The position numbers and the translations under genes are program-made. A stretch of DNA of 64,000 nt from Stropharia rugosoannulata (lineage: Eukaryota; Basidiomycota; Agaricomycetes; Agaricales; Strophariaceae), in the NCBI GenBank assembly GCA_028532985.1, contig JANCIK010000009.1:2046001-2110000 (forward strand). The letters run 5' to 3'. How positions within the stretch are numbered: position 1 is the first letter of the stretch; each line of letters begins with the position of its first letter. Of the stretch, positions 37,901-51,000 are shown in pieces. Below the pieces are notes generated by a model that ran no database searches, was not told the DNA's origin, and was given only the letters and a program-made list of their open reading frames with translations.

Positions 37901-38848
37901 TGGATCATCTTTGGGCGCATACGGGAAGAATCGCCGTCGAATATATTCTGCAGACCCTTCCTCAGGCTCTTCGTGCATAGGTTCAGGAGGAACCGATGTA
38001 GAAAGCTGAGATGCTATCGTACCATGCCATTTCCCCAATGATTGGGCTCTGTCATTGGGATCCGGTGGCGGAAGAGCCAGCGTTCTTTGCTTTTTCTCGG
38101 GAAAGTCTGGCAAATGTTCGTATACATGAACATCATCGGGCTCTAGCTCAGCAAACCGAAGTTTCCTGTCCAAGCGACTTGCAGGGCGAGAGTTTCCGGG
38201 AGTTACGAGCGCAGATGGTGGGGGTGATGCAACTAGTCGACAAAGGTTTCAAATGGAAATATAATTACTAGTGTGTCGGAGCGCACCTCTGTCCAAGTGT
38301 GGCATGGGTTTTCTCTCTTCAGAAGTAACAGGAACTCCACCTAGAAGAAGAAGCATGAAGATTGTAACCATTTATCCTTGTGCTCGCGCACCTTCGCTAA
38401 GCTGCCTAGCCTCCATAGCTGGTGGCTCAGGTATAGCTTGACCGCTCTGCTGCCTCTCTCTAGCCAGACGAGCACGTTTCAATATATCGCCAATATTGGC
38501 TCCGAACCTTTCAAGAATCTCTCTCCTTTCCTCTTCACGCTCTTCTTCAGTCATCTCTGCCACACGTGCCTCATTTTCTCTGCTAACCTGATCTCTCCAG
38601 CCATCAGAATTGGGTTGCACGGGTGCTACAGGTTGCGGCGATGCAGATCTTGGAACAGATTGTACCACAGGAACATCTCGGGACTTGTTCTTGCGCAGGT
38701 CCTCGCGACTGCGGGCAAATGCACTTTTTGACCTGTGTTGAACAGTCGGGAACCCAGTTTTACCGGATGAATATGGTTTCGGTGGAGCAACTTTCGAAGT
38801 AGGCTTGCGCTCAATTATTGAGCCCACTATCGGTGGACGTCTCTCCAT
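34970..38848 (-). CDS. RPAP1: RNA polymerase II-associated protein 1
   Basis: Assists assembly and nuclear import of RNA polymerase II. Exon 1 begins at 38848 (MERRPPIVGSIIERKP) and contains the RPAP1 N-terminal domain: FPTVQHRSKSAFARSRED and WRDQVSRENEARVAEMTEEEREEER with ILERFGANIGDILKRAR, a charged helical region. A small exon gives GVPVTSEERKPMPHLDR. The third exon is an unbroken 3.2-kb frame with the RPAP1 C-terminal signature LRFDLHGNIIPP, THLGLHHHAEGAHAGYTLDD and IFLLSRSTVPAQR, then a long helical-repeat region. About 1,240 aa; three exons only, unusual among these intron-rich neighbours. A palindrome TACTTAAGTA lies 160 bp upstream of the start. Confidence 0.95.
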
Positions 38849-39875
38849 AAGTGGTGTTTAATATAGTGAGAGGGCTGGGCGTCTATGTGACGGGAGAGAA
38901 GCGAGATAATCATTGAGAGTTCGGCAGTGATGATCTCGCAGAAACCGGTCATCAAGGAAGGTTCTGGTGAATTACGTAATATCATTCCACGGGCCCTTCG
39001 GCGTACTACTTAAGTACTGTTGCTGACAAGCTCCGATAACGATTAAAAGATAAGTCATCGACTTACTTGAGAGAGACTCGATGCAATCATGCTATGTTTC
39101 ATATGTAGCTAATGATTGCAAATGTGGTCCCGCAATTTGTCTGAAGTTCTCGCCTTCTACCAGGCGCCCGCCGCCGACCGCTTCTCTCTGGATTCCATTC
39201 AACTTGAGTCCCGAATCTCCGAATCTCGAGTCATTTTTGTGAATCATAGGTAGTTCGAATAGTTCAGGGTTGAGCCTTTATGTACCTTCAAAGGAGTCAT
39301 GTTCCTCAGATTGTGACTCATATGCGAGCTATTGTAGTCGGATCTATTTTTAGATATAATTGGCCATATGGTACACAATTTCCATATATGGAAGGTCGGC
39401 ACATACTAAGCGCTCAATTTAGGCTGTGTCGACTAAGTATGAACATTGTCAAAAGATAACCTCACAAAAGAATCTACTTTCGTGAGTGATTATGGTGTTC
39501 ATGACACTCTGTACTGAATGCTGACGCTGGAACCTGCGCACATGTTCCATCATTGTACTAACAATCTACTTCAACGGCAGAGAGATATGAGCCAAACTTC
39601 AGTGTTCAAGTATGGCAGGACTAAAATCAACTTGAACTTAACAATAACCATATATCTCTCTCGATACCTATCACTAAAACCTAACAACAATATTCTAAAG
39701 CAAAAGCACTCGCCGTTTTCAAGCCGTTTTGGCCGAAAAGCGCAGAAGGTAAGTCCATAGAAACTGTGTGAAAACTGTGATCTCATATTGAACGAGCTTC
39801 GAAATAAAAAGAATCAAAAAGTGAGCACATATCCGTGATTCGTATATTTGTACTAGCCAGTTCTATTCTAGTAAG
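38849..39875. other. Intergenic region upstream of RPAP1
   Basis: About 1 kb without supported coding sequence. The RPAP1 promoter must lie here; the perfect palindrome TACTTAAGTA is at 39007-39016. The rest is AT-rich without recognisable features. Confidence 0.5.
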
Positions 39876-40371
39876 TCAAGTTTTCTTGGCTTTTCCTGTA
39901 AAAAGCAATATGTCGTCAGTGGGGGATTCAATGAAGAAATAGATGCGTTTACTCACCCTTGAAAATAGACTTCAGAATAGATCCCGCCTTGTCTGTGGAC
40001 TTGAATTTCTTGCTCGTATCGCGTGTAGCGTCAGAGGGACCTGCTGATCCCTCAGACTCAGAGTTTCCAGCGGTTTCTGAGCCCAAGGAAGACAGCGCGA
40101 GAGTAGCTTGGGAGTCTCCGGCATTTATATATTCACTCCTTGAAGAGGATGTCTGAGAGGTAGAAGGGGATTCATGAGGTGTATCGGGTAATTTTTTGGA
40201 GGGGTACATTTTGGGGGAAGGCGTAGCCCCACCACTCCCGTAGCGCGATTGGAGGGCACCTAACGCAGCGGCGTAGTCCTTTGTTGGACGTGGGTTCAAA
40301 GGAGCCGACGAGTTAACTGTGTCAGTGGTAGACTGGAGGGAGACAGTTGATTCGTTGGGCTGCGTCGGCAT
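39876..40371 (-). CDS. Small Ser/Thr-rich protein of unknown function
   Basis: Two exons encode about 145 aa. The first ATG (40369-40371) opens MPTQPNESTVSLQSTTDT; the middle is low-complexity (Ser, Thr, Pro, Gly) and probably disordered. Possible conserved islands are DYAAALGALQSRYGSGG and the basic C-terminus SILKSIFKGKAKKT, where the intron with donor GGTGAGT and acceptor TTACAG splits the Gly codon. No catalytic domain. The ordered motif AALGALQSRYG in a disordered protein suggests an interaction peptide, but the function is unknown. Divergent from PRMT3 across 679 bp. Confidence 0.7.
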
Positions 40372-41050
40372 ATTTAGCAAGTCAGTTGTAGAGAATGCCG
40401 GTAGTGGTTAAGTGGTGGATGTTGGATAATTTAGACGTATCTTATATACGTTGAATCGGTATACTAGTTGCTGACACAGTGTGTACCATGTATAGCCAAG
40501 TAATTCACTCTCAAATAACTCCCTAAGCTGCAAAGTTACACGCGCAGCATGGAACCACATGGTGAATAGTAAGAGTGATAACCCAGATGTGCACTGCGCG
40601 GCCGACATTAATAACGGCTCCTCATACAACGGTATATTGGTCAGACTATTCTGAGGTTATATTGAAAGAGGAGGAGTGAATAACGTTTGTCGGATGTGAA
40701 GCGGGACAGCTTGATACTAGTAGATAGAGATCGCATGGTTGTTGGTAACTCGTCGAATAACACCAATTCTTGACCGATTGGGCAAAATGAAACAAAAGTA
40801 GCTTACGGAAGTCTATATTTCCAGAAGCTGCGCTTGTGATAGGGCAGAGGGATCCCATGTGGAGGATTTAGCTGTGCAGTGGCAAAGGGTCTGCGTGCTG
40901 CGAAAGAGGGTTGCGAGTTAAAACGTTAACCGATGGTATGAGGGCGATCAGCTTTCCCCATTTGGTAGGCTTCTCGATTAAGTCTCACATTTTACCAGAC
41001 GACTCGTTCTTGAAGCGCTCGCTGCCGCTCGTCGATTCCAGCTGCGCACT
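40372..41050. promoter_or_regulatory. Divergent promoter region small protein / PRMT3
   Basis: Separates two divergent start codons; no coding region. No TATA box is clear. Confidence 0.5.
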
Positions 41051-43171
<2,121 letters not shown>

Positions 43172-43365
43172 TTTGTACCGGTAAATCAGGCACCTTCCCA
43201 CTGTCCTAAAAATGTACTGTATATTTATAGTACACTGGTACTGTGCACATGCGCTGCTACTTACTGCATATCATCTACACGGATACATGCCGATAGACCA
43301 TGTGTGAACGGGTGTGAACATATCAAAATAAAGCAGAAGCCACCAGAATACAACATTATTGAACA

Positions 43366-44962
43366 TCAATGATTGTAGGTCTCTTGCAAGCGTTTCTTCA
43401 CATATTCACCAGCTGTGATCACCTCATACTTTTGGGGCTGATCTTCGGAAATGCAACTTGGCATGGGCTATGGCACCGAAATTAAGCGATTACTGCGGAA
43501 CGAAAGAACAGACACACCTTGAGCACTACATTATAGTCTACGCCGAAGAAAAGTGGGATAGAATATCGCTCAACTCCACTACGGTTGATTGCACGGTGTA
43601 CAGTAGATTTAAAAATGTCATCTATATGAGATTGATGATATAAATCTGTTCGGTAGTGAAATATCCGTGAACTTACTCGTCCATCTAGCGAGCTGGTCAC
43701 CAAGGCTATCCACCGACATACATGAATAAACGGTTTCATGGACCAACACATGGACGGCGCTACATACTTAATGACAAGGGTCCCTGGTAACGGAGGGGCG
43801 TCGATCCATTTCTTATCGGCATTCAAAACTTGGAGAGCCTGAATACCTGGCTCTTGCCAAAGAATAGTAAAGCACTTAGCAACAAAAATCAGATTGTCTC
43901 GATGTATCAGAAAAATAGAAGGTTCCACGGTACCTCCCAACTATGGTCGATCAAAGAGACCAAATTTCAGAGATGGTTGAATTATTCAATTGTGCGGCTT
44001 ACTCTGTGTGGGCACCGATTCCGATTATTCGGTCGTCTATAGGTCCGGTCTGAGGTGGGTAGTGTAAGAGCTTCATCAAGGCAGCTGAGTATTGTGTCTG
44101 TATAGCGTTACCAGGTGAATAAAACAAGTGTTTGCCAGTGGGGATCCATTGAGTTACACACACCTTATCAGCAAAAAAATCTTCTGGAAGGTTCAGCGCC
44201 AAAGCGAATATAGGGAATAGGGCTTTCCCTAGATCTACTGCAGCATAGCTATCAGAGAGATATCTTCACTTAATTTGAACTGCTATCGCAGAATGGAGAA
44301 GCCTACTAGTATTTTAGAGCGGAATCACGGAATCCAGGTACATCTGTTTCCGATGGCCAAACATTCGCTCCAGTCATTACGCCATTGACATCTGAGTCCA
44401 TTCTGTCACCCGTTTCATTGGGAAGTGATTTTTCCCAACCGAACTCGAATCCCTCTTGCAAGTCTCCAGCACCGTCAGGATTGTTATTTCCGCTGAGCAG
44501 AGGAGAATATCCCTTGAAATTAGGTGTTTTCTTATTTTCAATCTAAGAATGTGGGCATGCATCAGCTTGTCTGAACATCCGAGTGATGATTGAAAATCAG
44601 CCACCTTCATCTTTTGCTCATTAGGAAGGGAGAAAAACGTTTTGGCCATACTAAGGGCGCCGTCGATTGTTGAATCAGGTATACCGTGATTCTTTACTAG
44701 TTCGATAATCTTTCAGTGTCTGGCAAGACCGTTTAATGTGGCGAAGTACCGTAGAAGAAGCCGACACGTATACAAGCATCTCGTACATCGGCGGCCAATA
44801 GTTGTCTTCGTTCTGAATCACTACTTCTGATATATGTCAGGTCTCTGTTGCAGCAGTATCAATGGTATATTCTTAATATGGAGAGGAAGTATTCATGGAG
44901 TACATAACAGGCACCTGTTGAAAGGACTTATCAATTGCCTCTGCAGGTATAATAAGAGACAT
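43366..44962 (-). CDS. 2-oxoglutarate/Fe(II)-dependent oxygenase, isopenicillin-N-synthase family
   Basis: Non-haem iron oxygenase. Spliced product begins MSLIIPAEAIDKSFQQVPVIDLTYIRSS, with DACIRVGFFYVKNHGIPDSTID (the DIOX_N domain), MAKTFFSLPNEQKMKV, NFKGYSPLLSGNNNPDGAGDLQEGFEFGWE and LLHYPPQTGPIDDRIIGIGAHTD. The iron ligands are His and Asp of HTD and the distal His of STVHRAINRSG; the Arg of NRSG binds 2-oxoglutarate. It ends YVKKRLQETYNH at the stop at 43366-43368. About 350 aa in eleven or more exons, including a 7-nt exon at 43934-43940. Intron-containing frames carry stops that give a false impression of decay; splicing removes them all. The substrate is unknown; relatives include secondary-metabolite and pyrimidine-salvage enzymes. 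It shares a 186-bp divergent promoter with the HIT gene. Confidence 0.93.
43934..43940 (-). other. 7-nt microexon of the 2-oxoglutarate oxygenase
   Basis: Minus-strand exon TTGGGAG, with acceptor CGACCATAG and donor GTACCG. It joins ...CACACAGA to TGCTTTACTATTC to read HTDWECFTILWQ. The third base of the metal-binding Asp codon comes from this exon, and skipping it would shift the frame. Confidence 0.82.
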
Positions 44963-45148
44963 CTTGCGTGCTAAGCTTGGCTCTGACGCTGTCCAAACGA
45001 TGTCGTTGGTTGACTGTCGAAGGACAATCGCAGGCCCCTATTCGTATCCGACGACGGCCCGGAAGTTGCCGGTTCAGACACAGAGCGTCCGAGGTCACTT
45101 ACTCTCGACTTTCACTCTTCTGCTTCTCTTCAAAGTCCCCATTCACTA
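44963..45148. promoter_or_regulatory. 186-bp bidirectional promoter
   Basis: Only 186 bp separate the ATGs of the oxygenase (minus) and the HIT hydrolase (plus). Both genes must initiate within it. A pyrimidine-rich tract (CTTTCACTCTTCTGCTTCTC) lies just before the HIT start; no TATA box is evident. Confidence 0.6.
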
Positions 45149-45892
45149 ATGGCTGCCAAGTATGCATTGCACTCACCAATTGTGCTTGCTTCTTAGCAAA
45201 TCTCCTTCAGATCACTTGCTTCTTGCCTTTTCTGCAAAATCATCAAGGGTACGTCAACAGTTGCCCTCCAATCGCCCTCATATATACATACATTTACGAA
45301 TGACGCTTACTTCCATAACACTTGTAGGAGATATTCCCAGCTTCAAGCTCATAGAGACCGAGCTCTCGTGTGTCTTCTTACTTCACATTTCTAGCATAGT
45401 CCCGAAGGATCTGACTCGATACTTTCACCGATAGTTTCGCCTTCCTTGATATAGGTCCGCTGTCGAAAGGGCATGCATTGGTAATTCCAAAATGTCAGTT
45501 GTTTGTTGAAACTAGTTAGAAAACAGATGATACAGAAGTCCGTCAGATCATGCAGAGAAGATGCACGAACTTCCGGATGAGTATCTCCGGGATGTTTTGC
45601 CCATCGCGAAGAAGATTGCCATTGCTCAGGGATCGCCGAACTACAATATTCTGCAAAACAATGGTCGACTCGCTCACCAGGTAAATTGGCAGAGCTCTGT
45701 ATGGCGCTGAATTGCTGAACAGTTCAATAGGAAGTGCCTCACGTCCATTTCCACGTTATTCCTAAGCCAGAGGAAAACCCTGAGGAGGGTCTTGGTATTG
45801 GGTGGCCTGTGAAGACCACGTCAAAGGAGAAGCTCCAGGAGATATACGACGAACTTAAGGCTAAACTGGACATATCTGGCTCAACCCTTTGA
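45149..45892 (+). CDS. HNT1: HIT-family nucleoside phosphoramidase/hydrolase
   Basis: Hydrolyses adenosine 5'-monophosphoramidate-type substrates (yeast Hnt1, human HINT1 branch). The start MAA is joined through an intron (GTATGC) to KSLASCLFCKIIK, containing the zinc-type CxxC. Then come GDIPSFKLIETELS, FAFLDIGPLSKGHALVIPKYH, EKMHELPDEYL, NYNILQNNGRLAHQ and the histidine triad EVPHVHFHVIPKP (H-x-H-x-H). It ends LDISGSTL at the stop at 45890-45892. Six exons, about 150 aa, as usual. Both the order and spacing of motifs are typical; the catalytic middle His is present. Confidence 0.93.
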
Positions 45893-46260
45893 ATAATTGG
45901 AGTCTGAATGCTACAATCCAATCTACTGTAACAAGTGAACAACAAGTAGAGTGAAATTAGATAAAACCTCGATTAATACGGGTTTGCAATTTTGATTGTG
46001 AAATCGTTCTTCGCGAGTCATTTCTTAACAGGTGTTATCAGCGCTGGTCTCGCTTGCACGCCTTCCAAGTTACATATTTATTGGTCACATAGCAACATCA
46101 TAGAACGGTAAATAGCTGCCGCATCTTGCGGTTTGTCGGAGTTTGAATATGTGGCAGGCTTCATTTCTAATCATACTACAAGTATACTAGTAGTAAGGTA
46201 GAACACCTACTATAGCAGTGTTACTAGTAGTTACTTCCGCGAGGTACTTTGCAACCCAGG
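45893..46260. promoter_or_regulatory. Intergenic region HNT1 - SGF29
   Basis: Promoter of SGF29. Near 46185-46228 two copies of ACTAGTAGT flank a short spacer; TACTAGTA is palindromic. No coding region. Confidence 0.45.
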
Positions 46261-47541
46261 ATGGATAGCAGGCGACGGAACCTATCATCTAGACCCCTTT
46301 CATCTGAAGGTGCGCCATTACTGGTATTTAGTAAACATTACTTTGTCGACTCTTAAGCTTCGCGACGTGCTTTATCAGAAGTGGAATGTTGGGGTGTCGC
46401 TTCTGCTTCTCTGGCTGATCTCTCGGTTATGTACTCGAGATCAGGGAGCGCAGAAACTATTGGCCGAGTGAACAGACTTATATCTGCGTGGCCTACCGAT
46501 GATAATCTGCTTACAGAGGGTCTTTCGCCACTGAAAACAATTCAAACGAAATTGTCTTCAGGCCTCAACGAAATAATAAACCAGGCTAACAAGGAGATTC
46601 GGTAGGTCAGACAAATCTTCTTAACTCACGTTATTTATGCAGCACTTAGGATGCTGGATGATGCCCTCGAACGGGTGGATGTTCTCATAGCGCTACGCAA
46701 GGCTCCGGAACTTTCATCACTGTCCGGTGGGTCCCTAGCAGCTATTTATATCAAATTATGACCGACCCTCCTCCCTTGTAGCGGAAAAAAGAAATAAACG
46801 TCCAAGGGCGCCATCACCTTCGGGAACACCTGTCCCTGCGCAATCGGGCTTGGTTAATACTCGCTCTGTTTCTATAACGCTTCCTCCAAGGACTAGCTCA
46901 GTGGGTCCAAGTGCCCATTCTCGTGATTCTAGGTCAAAAAAGGACCTGGGCAAGCAGACACTGCAAGTAGGCAGAAAGGTTGTTTTCCGGCCACCCAAAG
47001 GCGCGGATGCCGAAGAAGGCACTTGGATTGTTGCTGTCATCACGCGCGGTCTCAGTAAAGATGGCAAATACGAAGTCCAAGATGTCGAACCACAAGAAGA
47101 CGGACAACCTGGAGCGTAAGTGATCAGCATTGTTTAAAGTTTAAAACCCGCATCTCACACCGAACTCTCAGTATCTACACAGCGAGCACAAAGTCAATAG
47201 TGCCTTTGCCTGACGAGACGGCTAGCGTGGGGAGCCCAGCTCACTTAAGTCTTTATCCAACCTTTCCTATTGGGTCAACAGTCTTGGCTCTTTATCCTGA
47301 CACCAGTTGTTTCTATCGTGCCCAGGTCATCTCAGTTCCTCACCAGGACAAAGTAAGTGCAACTTTATACGACATTTGGGACGCTACTCACATATTTTAG
47401 TCATTGTCAAACAAGTATGTCCCAAGTTATCGAGTGAAATTTGAAGACGACGAAGACATGGTCCACACCGTGTCCGCATATTGGGTAGTCCAGTTTCCTA
47501 ATCACCTTCTTAACAACCCTAAGCAAGGTGGACTGAAGTGA
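46261..47541 (+). CDS. SGF29: SAGA-associated factor 29 (tandem Tudor reader)
   Basis: Subunit of the SAGA acetyltransferase module that binds H3K4me2/3 through a C-terminal tandem Tudor (SGF29) domain. The start at 46261 gives MDSRRRNLSSRPLSSE; a helical N-terminal part (LSPLKTIQTKLSSGLNEIINQANKEIR, ALERVDVLIALRKAPE) is followed by a basic, Ser/Pro-rich linker. The SGF29 domain runs from LQVGRKVVFRPPKGADAEEGTWIVAVI through YEVQDVEPQEDG, GSTVLALYPDTSCFYRAQVIS to YRVKFEDDEDMVHTVSAYWVVQFP. The aromatic residues of ALYPDTSCFYRA form the methyl-lysine pocket in solved homologues. About 310 aa, seven exons; stop at 47539-47541. The 3' end is convergent with the ABC transporter. Confidence 0.94.
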
Positions 47542-48000
47542 ACAAGGTATGTTTCACATAACCGAGAAATTTCTCAGTTGATTTAAATCAGGATGTTGAT
47601 GAATAGCGGTTTTGGAGGGCACCTCGGCTTTTATTTCATCTCTTATAATCTGGTTCTGGAATGTTGGAAGGATTTGAGCTTGATGGTTATACTTAAGCCA
47701 CTACATTTTACGATTATTTAAATGTCTATATACATGTATTACATACGGATTTATTTGTCCTGCAAGTGTATACTTAAATCAAGGCGTCAGGAATCCGAAA
47801 TATTAAGAAAATCGTATTCAGCTTTATTTTGATTGTCAGTTGAAGTTTGGTTTATTTAAATATCACCGTGATTAAATTGTCCGTTTTTTCAGTTCTGGTA
47901 TACTCACTATAGGCATGGTAACAGGCGTGTACATATCAAATACAGTATGGAAATACGTTCACGATCCACAGATACCTACAAGTGGTACAATGCGATTCAT
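47542..48000. other. Convergent 3' intergenic region
   Basis: Lies between the stops of SGF29 (plus) and the ABC transporter (minus); AT-rich, with nothing coding. Confidence 0.6.
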
Positions 48001-51000
48001 CTACTGAGCCTGAAGTTCGTAAAGGACATTTTTGTCCTCACTTCCCTCGACCAGAGCTTTGAATGCTCCATTTTTCTTCTTCAACAGCTCTTTCGGGCTG
48101 TCAAATTCGATCTAGTGTGTAAAGTAAGTCAACTACTGAACTTTCAATAAATGGTGGAATATTACAATGTTTCCTTTATCCAGTACCATCTGTGAAGCGA
48201 GTGTAAGAAAATCAGCAGTTCATCCCATCATTGATCACTCACGATGCGATCTGCGTCCATAATCGTCTGTAGCCTGTGAGCAACCGTAATGACTGTAGTG
48301 TCCGCTGAGAGTTGTGTGCGAAGCGACTGCTGAATGACAGCGTCGGTTTTGTAATCTATAAGGAAGAAAGGTTAGAAGATTTATCTACACCTACAGAGCA
48401 TAGTTAGTTTACCTATAGCAGACGTCGCTGTTCAAAAATTGTCAGCTCTTTAGAATTGTGTCTCAGCTTAAATAGACTAATCCCTTACCCTCATCCAAAA
48501 TCAACAATTTACTTCCCCGAACCATTGCTCGAGCAAGAGCAATGATCTGCCTTTGACCAATTGACAAATTACTACCGCCGCCTGCGATGTTACTATCCAA
48601 AGATAGATACGCGTCGCCTGTTTCTTCCTGTAAAGAAAATAGACCTGCAGCTCGAAGAGCATCGTTCAAGACCGCGTCATCATTTTGTTCAAATGGATCA
48701 AGGTTTTGTCGCAATGTTCCTGTAAATCACTCAGTGAGTGATGAAGTTAAAAGGTGAGCTTAGAACATACCACTAAGAAGCTCGGGCTAGCACAGAAATT
48801 AGTGTGGTGTATCATAGTATGCCATGATTATTGCTCACTGTTTGAGGAATAATAGTAATATTCAGACGCAGCGCATCTAGATTGACCGAGTGGGTGGGAA
48901 TTCCATCATAAAAGACTTGTCCCTCGGTTATAATGCACCTTAACAGAGCTAGAGTCAAAGAGCTCTAAGAACTTGGTCAGTTCTATATAGCTTCGGTATG
49001 CGTTTCAATTTACCTTGCCACTTCCAGTGCGGCCAACTAATAAACAAAGTTATGAGTTTGATGCTCATTGGATGTAATACAATTAGCTTACCAACGCCGA
49101 TATGTTCACCAGACTTGATATGGAAGGATAAGTTGTGTAGTACAGCCGGTCCAGACTGATAAACTATGAGGAATAATAAGGGATGGGGTAAAAGAAAGGG
49201 TCGGCACCTGCGAGTAGCGGGCAGTCAAGTTCTCTACGCGCAAATCACCGCTTGTAGGCCAAGACGCAGGAGGTGCTCCTTTCTGCGTAGACTTCGGTTC
49301 ATGATCGATATCAAGATATCCTTGGATACGCTCAAGGCTATACTAATTGTTAACCCCAGTGTCATTTCATTACCATATAAGAGCTCACCTATTAGACTCC
49401 ACTTCCAAGTTATTGTATATGCGTATGAGATAAAAGATCATGGAGCAGAAACCAACAGCCATGTTTAAGGAAAAGCCGGTATTAGAGGCGCTAGTTGTTT
49501 GCATGTAGAGCTGATAGAAGGCAAGTAGAGAAATAAATGCAGCACCGAGGAGATCCATTCGCAAACCAATCCAACGATTTAAATTCCAGGATGTTCGTGC
49601 GATACGAGTGTAGTGGTCAGAGCGTTTGAGTGACTCCGTTCTGAAGGCTTGCTGTGCTCCGTACGCTCGTATAGATACTTTGTGATACTAATCAGCCAGA
49701 GCACGTCCTATCAAAAGCGGAGACAAACCTAAACCATGGATGGCAGCATTGAAGTGAGAAAGGACTGGAGAGCGGGCATTGCTACGACGAAGATTAGCTA
49801 CAAAAACACCAAGTAGTATCGCGACATACCTCATTTCCCGTTTAATAGACAACTGCGTTCGCAAGTAACTGTTGCCTAATAGAGCTCCAGCAACACCAAC
49901 TGCAAAGCCCGGTAAAACAAATATAGGTGTAAAGAGGACGATTGCTCCCAGACTGATCAAGCAGTCCATTACTAATTGTAGACATAACAACAGGTTTGAC
50001 GGGACGGGACCATCAATGGCCCTAATGTCTTGTGTACATCGGGCAATGATGCGTCCTGTTGGAGTTTCATCGAGCCATCTGACAAAAGACAGGAATTCCT
50101 CATTATATATTATGTTATCAGCAAACAGAAACATTCAGACGAACCGAAACGTGCTCCCAAGAACCGACTGGATTAACTTAGCATGGATGGTCCGTGAGGA
50201 ATGCAACATGCGAGCATTGTAGAACAGTTGCATTGAAGAGGAGATAACACTGTGTCCAATGAACAAAAAGGCGAAGCCAGCGAGGTAGCTGTAATAAAGA
50301 GAATGTCAGGTAATGCAGTCGTTATTGATGATGACACAATGTAAGCGTACAAATAAAGGTTGACATCCCCGGGAGCATGTGTCTCATACTGTGCACCCCA
50401 TTGACCTAGGAACCACGTTTGCGCAGTGTAGAAGCACGTTCCCAGTGCGATGCATCCAATTAAGAAAAAAAGGAAGATAATTGGATGCCTTCCACCAAGG
50501 GCAGATATAAGCAACACCATTGACTTCAATTTAACGTGACCCTCTACAATTTCTTCGGCCACGACAAGCTTTCCGTCGACAGGAGTTTTGACAAGTGCTC
50601 CAACTTCTACCTCTATCTTTGCTTCAGGCGTTGTCTCCGCTGCTTTATTTTCTTCCTCGATTTCCGAGGCAAGACCAGGATCTTGTGCAATAAGGTCTAA
50701 TATGTCTGATCCTTGTGCCTGCACACTGCCGTTAACACCAAGAGAAACCACATAGCCTGCAACAGGCCCAACAAGCGCGATATTATGAGTCTGGGGTTTT
50801 CTTTAACATGAGTGGCATCATCATCATACACGGTAAAAGAACTTGCCACTAAAAGAATGGTCCTCCCTTTCACTAGATCTCCTCGGAAGCATTTATTCAC
50901 AATCCAGACGGCTCTGTGTCGAGTACAATATATGCAATTTTCCATGACGAAAATAATAAGAGAAGGCTTACGTGTGAACATCCAAGGCAGCGAGCACATC

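Noticed and set aside
43366..44962. Possible pseudogene status of the 2-oxoglutarate oxygenase
   Set aside because: Stops and missing motifs disappear when short introns (including the one after VPVI and the 7-nt exon) are spliced; all iron and 2-oxoglutarate ligands are restored.
48001..48150. Plus-strand open frame overlapping the 3' end of the ABC transporter
   Set aside because: The minus strand here encodes the conserved C-terminal EFDSPKELLKKKNGAFKALV segment of ABCC proteins.
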